Below are positions 33,716 through 42,278 of a stretch of DNA of 64,000 nucleotides, piece after piece. Source of the DNA: Alphaproteobacteria bacterium (lineage in GTDB: Bacteria; Pseudomonadota; Alphaproteobacteria; Caulobacterales; Caulobacteraceae); contig JAHJME010000029.1 in the NCBI GenBank assembly GCA_018821435.1, forward strand, positions 81,079 through 145,078, written 5' to 3'. Every line of letters starts with the position of its first letter. Positions within the stretch are counted from its first letter, which is position 1. The position numbers and the translations under genes were made by a program. Below the pieces are notes generated by a model. That model was not told where the DNA came from. It saw only the letters and a program-made list of their open reading frames with translations, and did no database searches.

Positions 33716-34668
33716 CCGACCTTCGCGCCGGCGCCCCACCAGCCCTTTTCGCCGCGGGAACAGGCAACCAGGTCGGTCAGCACCTCGGCGTGTCCGCTGC
33801 CCTCCAGGACCATGCTCAGGACCTCGCGGCCATCGACGGTGATGCGCACCTGTTTCGCGCGCCGCAGCGTGAACATCGCCTGGCTGTCCAGGAAGTTGTC
33901 CCCGGCGAAGTAGTCCTTCCCCTGGTAGTCCGGGCGGAACTCGAAGCTGTAGGCCTCGGTCGCGAACACCGCCTTGCGGCCCCGTTTGAGGGGTTGGTTG
34001 GACCCGACACCAAAGCCGACCTTGCCGTCCGCGGCGACCAGCACGAAGGCGAGGCCGCCCTCCACCTCGGCGACGGCGCTGCAGACGCCGGGCATCTCGT
34101 CGTCCGCGCGCATGCTCCAAACCCCCTCCTTGTTGAATGGCATTTCAGGGGCCGCCTCGGCGGTCTGCTGAACACCCTTGCCCCACCAGCCGCTCTCGCC
34201 CTTCGAGCAGGCGATCACGCCGTCCAGGGCGGACTCGAAGCCGGTGCCTTCAAACGTCATCGACGCCACCGCGCGACCGTCGGTGAGGATGCGCACCTGG
34301 CGCGCCAGTCGCAGCGCCGCCAGGGCGCGAGCGTCCAGTTCGCCGTTGTAATAGAGCGCCGTGGCGTCCTCGCCGTAGCTGGGCTTGAAGTCGACGCCGT
34401 AGGCCTCGGTCTCGATCCGCCCGGTCTTGCCGCGCACCAGCGGGGTGCGGCCGAAGAGGGCGAACGTCACCCCGCCGTCAACGGCGCGCAGCAGGAAGAC
34501 CGCACCACCCTGGAGCGTCATGCTGGCGGCGCAGGCGCCGTTGTCCACGTCGATGCCCCAATACCCCTCCTTGTTCATCACCATGTCCTTGACCGCGGCG
34601 GCGGCGGGCGTGGGAGCGACCAGGAGGGCGGTCAGCGCGAGAAAGCTGGTCAGGGCGCGCAGGAGCAT
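33712..34668 (-). CDS. Exported protein with two tandem copies of an unknown domain
   Basis: A 318-residue protein with a signal peptide (to about residue 24, PAAAA) and an internal duplication. Each copy is about 140 residues, starts NKEG-x-W, passes through a GRT/GSNQPL-x-RG(K/R) turn and a VRI-x-x-DGR strand, and ends in ACS(K/R)GE-x-GWWG. Cysteines are conserved between copies. I do not recognise the family. It shares a stop region with the SRPBCC gene and is separated from the helicase behind it by 127 bp of relatively AT-rich DNA. Confidence 0.72.
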   Translation of the reverse strand: MLLRALTSFLALTALLVAPTPAAAAVKDMVMNKEGYWGIDVDNGACAASMTLQGGAVFLLRAVDGGVTFALFGRTPLVRGKTGRIETEAYGVDFKPSYGEDATALYYNGELDARALAALRLARQVRILTDGRAVASMTFEGTGFESALDGVIACSKGESGWWGKGVQQTAEAAPEMPFNKEGVWSMRADDEMPGVCSAVAEVEGGLAFVLVAADGKVGFGVGSNQPLKRGRKAVFATEAYSFEFRPDYQGKDYFAGDNFLDSQAMFTLRRAKQVRITVDGREVLSMVLEGSGHAEVLTDLVACSRGEKGWWGAGAKVG

Positions 34669-34795
34669 GAACGGGGTTCCCGATTGAGGTGGCAGCAAGC
34701 TGCCGCGCAACCCTGAATAATCACTTAGCGGGAGAAGCTTAGCTATAGACGGGCGTTCTCGTAAAGAACAAATACGGAACCTGTGGTGGCCGGGA

Positions 34796-37597
34796 TCATG
34801 CAGCGGGGGCCAGGAACGCCTCAACCTGCTCGATCGCCTCGACCAGGGTCACGCGCTGCAACTCGATCCCGGCGGGCAGGCCGCTGAACAGGCGGGTGGG
34901 GGCCGCGGCGTCGAGCATCACGAAGACGCCCTTGTCATCGGCTCTCCGGATCAGCCTTCCGAACGCCTGGGCGATGCGGGCGCGGGCGATGCTGTCGTCA
35001 TAGGTCTTGTTGCCGAACCGGGCGCGCCGGGCCTTGTGCAGGATGTCGGGGCGCGGCCAGGGGATGCGGTCGAAGACCAGCAGGCGCAGGCTGCGGCCCG
35101 GCACATCGACACCGTCGCGCACCGCATCCGTGCCCAGCAGGCAAGCGTCCTGCTCGGCGCGGAAGATGTCGACCAGCGCGCCCACCTCCAGCGGGTCCAC
35201 GTGCTGGGCGTAGAGGGCCAGGCCCTTGTCGGCCAGCGGGGCGGCGATCCGCTCGTGCACGGCGCGCAGACGGCGGATGGCGGTGAACAACCCGAGGCCC
35301 CCGCCTCCGGCCGCCAGGAACAGCTCACGCATGGCGGCGGCCACCTGGCGGGCGTCGTCCTTGCTGACGTCGGTGACCACCAGAGCCCGGGCGTTGGCGG
35401 CGTAGTCGAAGGGCGAGTCCAGCTTCAGCGTCTTCGGTCGCTCGGGCAGGCGCGCGGCGCCGGTGCGCATCTCGGCCAGGGCGAAGGGGTCGTCGAGGGT
35501 GGGATCGGCCAGGGTGGCGGAGGTGACCAGCACGCCGTGCGCCGGGGTGATCACGGTGTTGGTCAGGGGCTCGGTGGGGTCGACCCAGTGGCGGCGGCAG
35601 GCGGCGTCGACGGCGCGGCCATACATTATCGTGGCTTCGAACCAGTCGACGAAGTCGGGGTCGTCCTCAGCGTCCTCGTCGATGGCGCGGAGCATGGAGC
35701 GCCAGGCGGGCAGCTGCATCCTCGCCCTGCGGTCGAGTCCTCGCAGGGCGCCCTCTATGCGTGCACGCTCGGAGCCTGAGAGGGTCTCGGCGTCGGCGTC
35801 CAGGACGTCCTCCAGGGCGCGGGCCAGGGCCAGCAGCGGGGTCTCCAGGCGGCCCAGGGCGGCGGCGGCCTCGCGGGCGGTGGCGCGGACCAGGTCCGGC
35901 GCCGGCCGGGCCGCGCACTCCATCCCCACCTCGGACGGCTGGGACCGGGCGCGCAGCTGCTCCAGCACGGCGACCACGAAGTGCTCGATCGGCCCGCTGG
36001 GGTTCACCTCGCCGTTGGGCGACGCGATGCGGCCGGACCACCCCTCCCCCGGCAGCGCCGACGCCCCCCGGATCGCCTCGTCCAGCGCGGTCCGCGCCTC
36101 CTCCCGGTCCCCCAGGATGTCCAGCAGCCGGGCTTCCAGGCCTCGCCCGCGTCTCCCACGTCCCTCCGGCCCGCGGATCCAGCGGCGCAGCTCGGCCGAC
36201 TCCGCCCCCGACAGCGCGGCCGAGAACGCCGAGTCCGCCGCGTCGAACAGGTGGTGGCCCTCGTCGAAGATGATCCGCTTCAGCTGGGTGGTCTCGCCGT
36301 CGGCCTTGCTCCCCCGCGCCGCCCGCGCGCCGTCGAACGCCGCCTGGGTCAGCACCAGGGCATGGTTGGCGATGACGATGTCCGCCCGCCGCGACCCCCG
36401 GATCGCCTTCTCCACGAAACAGGTGCGGTAATGCGCGCAGCCGGCGTGGACGCACTCGCCCCGCCGGTCGACCAGGTTGGCCGCGCTGGCCTGGGCCGCC
36501 GGCTGGACCGCGAACAGGGTCGGCAGCCAGGCCGGAAAATCGCCGCCGGTCATGTCGCCGTCCCGCGACGCCCGCGCCCAGCGCGAGGTCAGGGCCAGGC
36601 CCACCAGGTCGGCGCCGCCCAGCTGGGCGGTGTTCACCTGCTCCTGGAAGTTCAGCAGGCACAGGTAGTTCTCGCGCCCCTTGCGGACCACGGCCTTCAC
36701 CCGCCGCACCTTCTCGTCCGGATAGATGGCCCGGCTCTCGCGCTCGATCTGGCGCTGCAGCGCGCGCGTGTAGGTGGAGACCCAGACCGACGGCCCGTTG
36801 GCCTCGGCCCACAGCGAGGCCGGCGCCAGGTACCCCAGGGTCTTGCCCACCCCGGTGCCGGCCTCGGCCAGCATCATGTTGGGCTCGCCCTCGCGCTCGC
36901 GCGGCTGGAAGACGTGGGCGGTCTCGGCGGCGTAGTCGACCTGGGCGGGACGGATCTCGGTGAGGCCGGCCTGGGTCAGCAGCTGTTGCAGTCGCGCGGC
37001 GGCGTCGGCGGCGCTGATCGGCTTGGAGCCCGGCTCGCCCGGCGGCGCCTCGGCCTCCCACTCGGTCAGCCGCGACCAGACGTCGAGGCCGGACGAGCGG
37101 AACATGTTGCCCGTCGGCGCCGAGCGCAGGGCGCCGATGACGGCCGATCCCCAGGGCCAGCCGGCGCGCGCCAGGGTCTCGGCCACGGCCAGCGCCTCCT
37201 CGCGGCTGGGCTGGGGGGTCAGCGCCAGCTCGGCCAGCAGCGCCTTGACCGCGTCCTGCAGCGTCGAGGCCTGTTGCTCGGGCGTCTTGGGCTCGGGCAG
37301 GCCCAGCGCCTGGGCCAGGCCGGCGGCGGAGGGGGCGGTGAACTGGGCGGGCCGGACGAAGGCGAACAGTTCGAGGGCGTCGAAGATGCGCGGCGTGCGC
37401 GGCGGGGCGTGGAGGCCCAGGCGCCGCGCGGTCATGCCCGCGTGGGCGAGCAGGACCGGGGCGGATTCGAAGAGGTCGCGGGCGTCGGGGGCTCTCAGGG
37501 GTTGAGCATCACCGGCGGGGGTGCAGACGGCGCAACGGGGACCCGGGAGGACGACGAGGGCCGGGGCGAGGGTGATGGAATCGACGGGCGCGGTCAC
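34796..37597 (-). CDS. DinG/XPD-family ATP-dependent DNA helicase
   Basis: A 933-residue superfamily 2 helicase. Walker A is EAGTGVGKT (245-253), and the DEAH-like box is DEGH (445-448). Four cysteines, C313, C382, C387 and C393, fit the XPD/DinG 4Fe-4S site. C-terminal motifs include LVTSATL, LGTDAVRDGVDVPG and QAFGRLIRR. Residues 45-105 keep traces of a DnaQ-type exonuclease fold (LLAHAG, DALELFAFV, GLAQALGL) without its catalytic carboxylates. Likely unwinds R-loops or damage-linked structures. An SOS-box match lies 28-42 bp upstream, which fits damage induction. Confidence 0.88.
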   Translation of the reverse strand: MTAPVDSITLAPALVVLPGPRCAVCTPAGDAQPLRAPDARDLFESAPVLLAHAGMTARRLGLHAPPRTPRIFDALELFAFVRPAQFTAPSAAGLAQALGLPEPKTPEQQASTLQDAVKALLAELALTPQPSREEALAVAETLARAGWPWGSAVIGALRSAPTGNMFRSSGLDVWSRLTEWEAEAPPGEPGSKPISAADAAARLQQLLTQAGLTEIRPAQVDYAAETAHVFQPREREGEPNMMLAEAGTGVGKTLGYLAPASLWAEANGPSVWVSTYTRALQRQIERESRAIYPDEKVRRVKAVVRKGRENYLCLLNFQEQVNTAQLGGADLVGLALTSRWARASRDGDMTGGDFPAWLPTLFAVQPAAQASAANLVDRRGECVHAGCAHYRTCFVEKAIRGSRRADIVIANHALVLTQAAFDGARAARGSKADGETTQLKRIIFDEGHHLFDAADSAFSAALSGAESAELRRWIRGPEGRGRRGRGLEARLLDILGDREEARTALDEAIRGASALPGEGWSGRIASPNGEVNPSGPIEHFVVAVLEQLRARSQPSEVGMECAARPAPDLVRATAREAAAALGRLETPLLALARALEDVLDADAETLSGSERARIEGALRGLDRRARMQLPAWRSMLRAIDEDAEDDPDFVDWFEATIMYGRAVDAACRRHWVDPTEPLTNTVITPAHGVLVTSATLADPTLDDPFALAEMRTGAARLPERPKTLKLDSPFDYAANARALVVTDVSKDDARQVAAAMRELFLAAGGGGLGLFTAIRRLRAVHERIAAPLADKGLALYAQHVDPLEVGALVDIFRAEQDACLLGTDAVRDGVDVPGRSLRLLVFDRIPWPRPDILHKARRARFGNKTYDDSIARARIAQAFGRLIRRADDKGVFVMLDAAAPTRLFSGLPAGIELQRVTLVEAIEQVEAFLAPAA

Positions 37598-37624
37598 CGT
37601 GGGAGGGTACTGCGGAGGGGTGGT

Positions 37625-37639
37625 GAACGGAAGGGGAAC
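37625..37639 (-). promoter_or_regulatory. LexA/SOS-box match upstream of the DinG-type helicase
   Basis: GAAC at 37625-37628 and GAAC at 37636-37639 are separated by exactly seven bases. On the minus strand, the direction of the helicase gene, this is GTTC-N7-GTTC, the LexA box known from alphaproteobacteria. It lies 28-42 bp upstream of the helicase start codon. Confidence 0.6.
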
Positions 37640-37775
37640 TGGGGGTGGAGGAGATGTTGCTCGGTCCGAAACAGGTTATGGCTTCAGCCGGAGCAGTCTG
37701 GGGGCCGAATTGCGGACCTGATCGGCAGCTCGGTTTACCGTCACGGACGCGCGCAGAATCCCCAGGGTAAGAAAC

Positions 37776-38939
37776 ATGACCGGTTGCCTATACATTAGCC
37801 CTCCACGCGATCCGAACCTTCAAGACGTAAGAGTAATTTCAACAATATTTGCAGACACCAGAGTCACGATAAAAGGCCTATCTGACGACGCCGAACTAAT
37901 CGTTCCTGCAAACATATTGCCCCAGAAATCAGATACAATATCCAACGCAAGAGTAATTCGGAAATTGAATATATATGGCGATCTTGCAATTGCTTTAGCC
38001 GGCCCAATCGGACCAATTGAGACAGTCCTGACATCTATACCAGACATTATGCCAGAACTATTGATGTCCAAACGCCCCATGCGCGTACTTGGCGATAAGG
38101 TAAATATGTTGAACGATACCTTATTGCCCACAGATCACGTCCACATGATTGCGTGTATGCCATCACCTAAACAAGGCCCAAATATTATCAACTTTGTGTC
38201 GAGATTTGATTCAGAGTATATTGGAAAATTAGGTAGATGCGCGTCCATCGGAACTGGACGGCACGATCTAATCAATATTTGCAAAAATTACACAGGAAAT
38301 CTTGAAGATGACGACAATGTAACTCGCGCGAAAATTCTTGCTGGCACGATTAACGGCGTTCAACTCGCCAAGGAACTCGTTGGTGACAAGACCAACCATT
38401 GGGGAGGATACGTCGAGTGGGCGCACTGGGACGGCGATATACAAAAATGGTCTAGAGGACCATCATCGGCGCATCTGTTTTTCTATATTGAAGAAGTGCC
38501 TGGAGGTTATACCGCAATACCAGCTCCTCGGATTCTTCTTTATGCGAAAGAAGAAACTCATTCACGAATTCTCGCAGCCGCTATTGATAATGAAGTGTCT
38601 ATTGTGAGAAATTACTACTTGGACAGCATAACAGATCCACATCCAGCAAAATATGAGGCTTCGCCGCTCAATTTTTGGAGATTGCTTCGCCCGGAGACGA
38701 TAACCATAACCCTCATAGGTCGACGAAGAGATGGAACATTTGATTATGCTCCCCGCGTCATTCTAACGAACAATCCCGAAGACATTCTTGATATTGAGTT
38801 CTCGGACAATATTATTAGGTGGAAAATTAGAGACTCTGATATTGATAATCTGGCTTCAGAATTTATCGAATTGCACGGCATGGAGTACATTCCTCAATAC
38901 CCGAAGCCCGAGACGAAAATTAATATCATATACAAATAG
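37776..38939 (+). CDS. AT-rich orphan gene; proteasome-beta/HslV-like (Ntn hydrolase) fold suspected
   Basis: A 387-residue protein encoded by DNA that is strikingly AT-rich, with Ile ATA and Lys AAA codons rare elsewhere here, so recent acquisition is likely. Residues 18-220 read like a proteasome beta/HslV domain: ISTIFADTRVT (26-31 matching the AADSRAT strand), NARVIRKL, AIALAGPIG (71-79, matching the AGGAAD turn), HMIACMPSPKQGPNIINFV, ASIGTGRHD (156-164, matching the VGSG turn) and GGYVEWAHW. The usual catalytic Lys33 position would be Arg, and no clear N-terminal Thr-Thr follows a propeptide. About 165 further residues are unassigned. This is pattern reading only. Confidence 0.6.
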   Translation: MTGCLYISPPRDPNLQDVRVISTIFADTRVTIKGLSDDAELIVPANILPQKSDTISNARVIRKLNIYGDLAIALAGPIGPIETVLTSIPDIMPELLMSKRPMRVLGDKVNMLNDTLLPTDHVHMIACMPSPKQGPNIINFVSRFDSEYIGKLGRCASIGTGRHDLINICKNYTGNLEDDDNVTRAKILAGTINGVQLAKELVGDKTNHWGGYVEWAHWDGDIQKWSRGPSSAHLFFYIEEVPGGYTAIPAPRILLYAKEETHSRILAAAIDNEVSIVRNYYLDSITDPHPAKYEASPLNFWRLLRPETITITLIGRRRDGTFDYAPRVILTNNPEDILDIEFSDNIIRWKIRDSDIDNLASEFIELHGMEYIPQYPKPETKINIIYK

Positions 38940-39437
38940 CATATTTTTACTGCGGTCTAGGTGCCTGTGGCACATGGCGAAGCGCTTGGCTTACCGCGGC
39001 GACATGAATTCTATACTCAGGATCCCAATATATAATTCAGTCATGACCCCAAGCTTGCTTCACCCCTCGGACGCTTCAAGGACGAGAGGCGGTTTCGGGG
39101 ACACAATACCTCTCCCCACGCTGCTGCTGCCGCCGGCAATTTCAGAGCAGGTCGCGCCGCCGATATTCAAGGCCTCATTGAATAGAAGTCCTGGCGCTGA
39201 GCGTGCCCCACCGCCCGGACGCCTCCGCCGACACGAGCCACAGGCGGTCGCGCTGGCGCGCGATCCTTGACCCGCCCGGCCGGCGGCGCGTGTTGGCTGC
39301 CGTGGACTTAAAGCGGGGTGCGCGCCGGGGGCGCTGACTGTTGCCCCTACTCCCGCTAAGCGGCGTAGCCAGCAACAAGACAATACCCCTTTGAAACATA
39401 GCGCTTAAGCCTCAATATCTACCTGGGGGTGCAAAAT
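38940..39437. other. Non-coding island segment upstream of the TPR gene
   Basis: A 498-bp stretch with no credible gene. The first 120 bp are AT-rich like the preceding gene and contain a small GTGCC-TGT-GGCAC hairpin (38961-38973). The composition then switches abruptly to high GC at the left copy of the direct repeat. Confidence 0.6.
39091..39335 (+). repeat. Direct repeat, left copy (about 245 bp)
   Basis: Shares long blocks with 41333-41575 in the same orientation, for example GGGGACAC, GCAGGTCGCGCC, GATATTCAA, GCGCTGAGCGTGCCCCACCG, CGGTCGCGCTGGCGCGCGAT and GCTGCCGTGGACTTAA. Differences include small indels. Neither copy keeps an open reading frame across its length. The two copies frame the TPR gene, as expected from remnants of a mobile element or from a duplication. 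Confidence 0.75.
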
Positions 39438-41294
39438 ATGAGAACACCATTCATCTGGCGCAGGGTCGCCGTAGCGTTGCCGGCCCCAGCAGCGCCCAGC
39501 CACGCAGGCGAACCCGATCAGCTCGTCGCCGCCAAGATCGTCGGCGAATGGCTGGCGGTCATTCTGAAGATACTGGCGTCGCTGGCCGGGATTCTGATCG
39601 CCTTCGTTCTCGGCTGGCTGACCATCGACATGTTCACCTATCGAGGACTGGTCGTCGAACCGTTCTCGGTGCCGGAGGACTTCGCGAAAAAGGGGCTTAA
39701 TGGCGAGGCGGTGGCGTCAGAGGTTCTCGACCGCCTGGCCGTCATGCAAGCGAAGTCGGACTCGCTCCGCGCTGCGAGTAGCTACACGAACGATTGGGGG
39801 GATCGCATCAAGGTCGAGATCCCGCAAACGGGTGTGTCGATCGGAGAATTGCAACGGTTTCTACGGCAGTTGTCAGGCAACGGCACGCGCATCAGCGGCA
39901 TCGTCTATTTGGACGGCGACAAGATCCACGTGACGGCGCGCGCCGGCTCAGCGCCCTCGCGGCCTGTCGAGGTAAGAACATTCAGCGAGTGGCCGCAACT
40001 GATGCAGGCCGCCGCAGAAGGCGTTTACAACGACACCCAACCCTACCGATACGGTGTCTACCTTCGTCGCGAAGAGCGTCGAGAGGAGGCGAAGAAAGTC
40101 TTCCGAGACCTGTCACGCGCCTTGGACGGGCGAGAGGCCGCTTGGGGTTTTCGAGGATTGGGACTGATCGCCGAGGATGAAAATGAGCCCGAACTTGCAA
40201 GATCGTACTACAGCGAAGCTCTGCCCCTGACAGACAATAAAGCCGCGTTGCACTACTCTATCGCTCTGCTAGACGAGTACGTCGGACACTCCGCAGACAG
40301 CCTCACTTACTATGAGAACGTTTTCAAGCTTACAAAGTCCAAACCAGCGGACGTCGCCAAGTCTGCACACGCAAGAATGCGTCTGCGAAGCCAAATGGGC
40401 ATCGCCCAGTTCAAGGCAAATTTCCGGGAAACCGTTCGCATCGCGAGTGAAGACGCAAAGCTACGAGGCTACGGTCAGCTCAAGGTTTCAGGGTGGCGAC
40501 AGGCCGGAAATGCCGCGCTTGGCCACGATATCTCTGAATCAAACCGCCTGCTCGCAGGAACCGATGGCCGACGTCTCGGCGAGACCTACCTCCGCAACAC
40601 CTATGTGGGTCTCTCTGCAGAACTGAGTGGGGAGTACCCCAAGGCGGTCGCCGGATACGAGTCCGCGATGCGCGAAGCCGACCTTTTACCTTGGTCGAAG
40701 ACCCGCGCAGCAGTCCAAACGTCGCCTGGCTACGCAAGAGCGTTGGCCCTGTCAGGGCGCTTTGCCGAGGCAAATATTTTAGCGGGCGGGATGCCGACCG
40801 ATTGCTATCCCTGTAACGTCGCTCGGGCTGACGTTTACGCGTTGCAAAAGGATTGGAAGAGCGCCGACAGCAGATACCAGCTCGCCATAAAACAAGCGCC
40901 CGGCCTACCTTTGGCTTACATGGGCCTGGCTCGGAGTTATCTCGCCAGAGGCCGCGAGCAGGCAGCGTTGGGCGAGTTGAAGAGAGCCAGACGGGCCGGC
41001 CCAAATTGGGCGGACCCGCTCGAACTGGAAGGCGAAATTTTGCTCCGCCGGGGTGATGCGCACGGGGCCCTAACGAAATTTCGCGCCGCGGACACCCTCG
41101 CGCCGAAGTGGGCGCGCAATCGGATGATGACTGGGATAGCGTTGGCGCGCCTAGGCGAAGGCGTCGCCGCCCGCGCGATGTGGTCATCCGCGTTGGACGT
41201 CACCCCGACCCCTAGCGAACGGGCATGGCTGGAGGGCGCGCTCAAAGCAAACGCCAACCCTCAAGTCCCGCAACTCGCACCCATCCGCTCCTAG
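39438..41294 (+). CDS. Membrane-anchored TPR-repeat protein of unknown function
   Basis: A 618-residue protein with one strong transmembrane helix (about residues 38-63, EWLAVILKILASLAGILIAF in part) followed by a mixed alpha/beta region (to about 190) and a long helical C-terminal half with TPR-like units, for example AYMGLARSYLARGREQAALGELKRA and LELEGEILLRRGDAHGALTKF (each in parts). One CYPC motif is present. TPR arrays scaffold protein complexes. The ATG at 39438 has GGGGG upstream; a GTG at 39429 is the alternative. It lies exactly between the two direct repeats. The family is not recognised. Confidence 0.75.
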   Translation: MRTPFIWRRVAVALPAPAAPSHAGEPDQLVAAKIVGEWLAVILKILASLAGILIAFVLGWLTIDMFTYRGLVVEPFSVPEDFAKKGLNGEAVASEVLDRLAVMQAKSDSLRAASSYTNDWGDRIKVEIPQTGVSIGELQRFLRQLSGNGTRISGIVYLDGDKIHVTARAGSAPSRPVEVRTFSEWPQLMQAAAEGVYNDTQPYRYGVYLRREERREEAKKVFRDLSRALDGREAAWGFRGLGLIAEDENEPELARSYYSEALPLTDNKAALHYSIALLDEYVGHSADSLTYYENVFKLTKSKPADVAKSAHARMRLRSQMGIAQFKANFRETVRIASEDAKLRGYGQLKVSGWRQAGNAALGHDISESNRLLAGTDGRRLGETYLRNTYVGLSAELSGEYPKAVAGYESAMREADLLPWSKTRAAVQTSPGYARALALSGRFAEANILAGGMPTDCYPCNVARADVYALQKDWKSADSRYQLAIKQAPGLPLAYMGLARSYLARGREQAALGELKRARRAGPNWADPLELEGEILLRRGDAHGALTKFRAADTLAPKWARNRMMTGIALARLGEGVAARAMWSSALDVTPTPSERAWLEGALKANANPQVPQLAPIRS

Positions 41295-41332
41295 CTGTCG
41301 CCCACTCAGTTCCGGTCGCGATGGGGTTTAGC

Positions 41333-41575
41333 GAGGTTTAGGGGACACGATACCTATCCCCACGCTGTTGCTGCTGCCGGCAATGTCAGAGCAGGTCGCG
41401 CCACCGATATTCAAAGCCTCGTTGGGAAGTCCGGGCGCTGAGCGTGCCCCACCGCCCGACCGCCTCAAGGACAAACCGCAGGCGGTCGCGCTGGCGCGCG
41501 ATCCTTGACCCGTCCGGCCGGCGGCGCTTGTGGGCTGCCGTGGACTTAAGGCGGGTTACGCGCCCGGGGGCGCGT
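41333..41575 (+). repeat. Direct repeat, right copy (about 243 bp)
   Basis: Partner of 39091-39335, same orientation, with many identical blocks of 12-20 bases broken by substitutions and small indels. It begins about 40 bp after the stop of the TPR gene and leads into the palindromic-repeat cluster. Confidence 0.75.
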
Positions 41576-41599
41576 AGCGGGTACGCCACTTCGCTTTAA

Positions 41600-41677
41600 C
41601 CTCCCCCATCGCGGCAGCGATGGCGGGAGGGGGACCGCTCGCCGAGCCGCAGGCGGAGAGCGGGGGGTGGAGGGGGC
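41600..41677 (+). repeat. Palindromic repeat element, copy 1
   Basis: Pattern CCTCCCCC - short stem - GGGAGGGGGACC - second stem - GGTGGAGGGGGC. Two hairpins are joined by ACC/GGT. The same grammar recurs in copies 2 to 5. Confidence 0.7.
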
Positions 41678-41732
41678 AAGCCTCCTCAACTGGATTCAAG
41701 ACAGCGCAGTCGATCCGCCGGGACTGGGGCTC

Positions 41733-41792
41733 GCCCCCTCCACCATCGGCTCTTCGGCCGATGGTCCCCCTCCCGCCGCTTTGCGGGGGAGG
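41733..41792 (-). repeat. Palindromic repeat element, copy 2 (inverted)
   Basis: Begins GCCCCCTCCACC, has an ATCGGC...GCCGAT stem, then GGTCCCCCTCCC, a GC(N)GC stem and GGGGGAGG. Reverse orientation of copy 1, 55 bp away from it. Confidence 0.7.
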
Positions 41793-41799
41793 TAATAGG

Positions 41800-42150
41800 T
41801 TTGCCTCCTCACCCTTGCCGCGCTGCGCGCTGGTGGAGGCGCCGACGGTCTGGGGCTTAAATTCCATGGACGGGGTTTGCCTGTCGGATCAGACGCTTCG
41901 CCTCTGCCCTTCGCTGACGCTGCGGGCGTTCGTTGCTGCAGTCAGTCCCCCGGACTGACCGCTCGGGCTGGAGCCCGACCGCACCTCACCTCAAGGACCG
42001 GCCCGACGGGCCGGCCGCCGCGCGGCGCGCCAGGGGCGCGTCCTTGGCACGCTTGGTCCGGCAGGCTCGCAATCAACCATGGGATTTGAGGGCGGGTAGC
42101 ATCCCTGAGGATGCTGGGCTGCGAGCGCCTTCTGCTAGCGCGGTGCGAGC
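41800..42150. other. GC-rich non-coding stretch between repeat copies
   Basis: No credible gene. It contains further GC dyads such as CCGGCCCG-AC-GGGCCGG near 42000. Open frames running through it encode proline/arginine-rich runs without family features and are taken as chance. Confidence 0.55.
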
Positions 42151-42152
42151 CC

Positions 42153-42268
42153 AGCGCCCCCTCCACCACCCACCGGGTCGCTTGCGACCCGGCGCTCTCT
42201 TGTCTCGCCCGCCTGCGAGGCAGGCGGGTGGGGTCCCCCTCCCCCGTACGCTGCCGCTACGGGGGAGG
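42153..42268 (-). repeat. Palindromic repeat element, copy 3 (inverted, extended)
   Basis: Begins AGCGCCCCCTCCACC, contains two internal stems (ACCGGGTCGC..GCGACCCGG and CGCCTG..CAGGCG), then GGTCCCCCTCCCCCG and ends CGGGGGAGG. Its first 15 bases are identical to the element inside the helicase gene at 61929. Confidence 0.7.
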
Positions 42269-42278
42269 TTGAATTTAT

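Noticed and set aside
34748..34770. GTTC-N7-GAAC near 34755 as a possible SOS box
   Set aside because: The alphaproteobacterial LexA box is a direct repeat (GTTC-N7-GTTC); here the second half is inverted.
34796..37798. Large plus-strand frames antisense to the DinG-type helicase
   Set aside because: They are shadows of the helicase coding sequence without ribosome-binding sites or domains.
39060..39400. Small minus-strand frames in the direct repeats as a transposase
   Set aside because: The frames are short, differ between the two copies and show no catalytic motif; called only as repeats.
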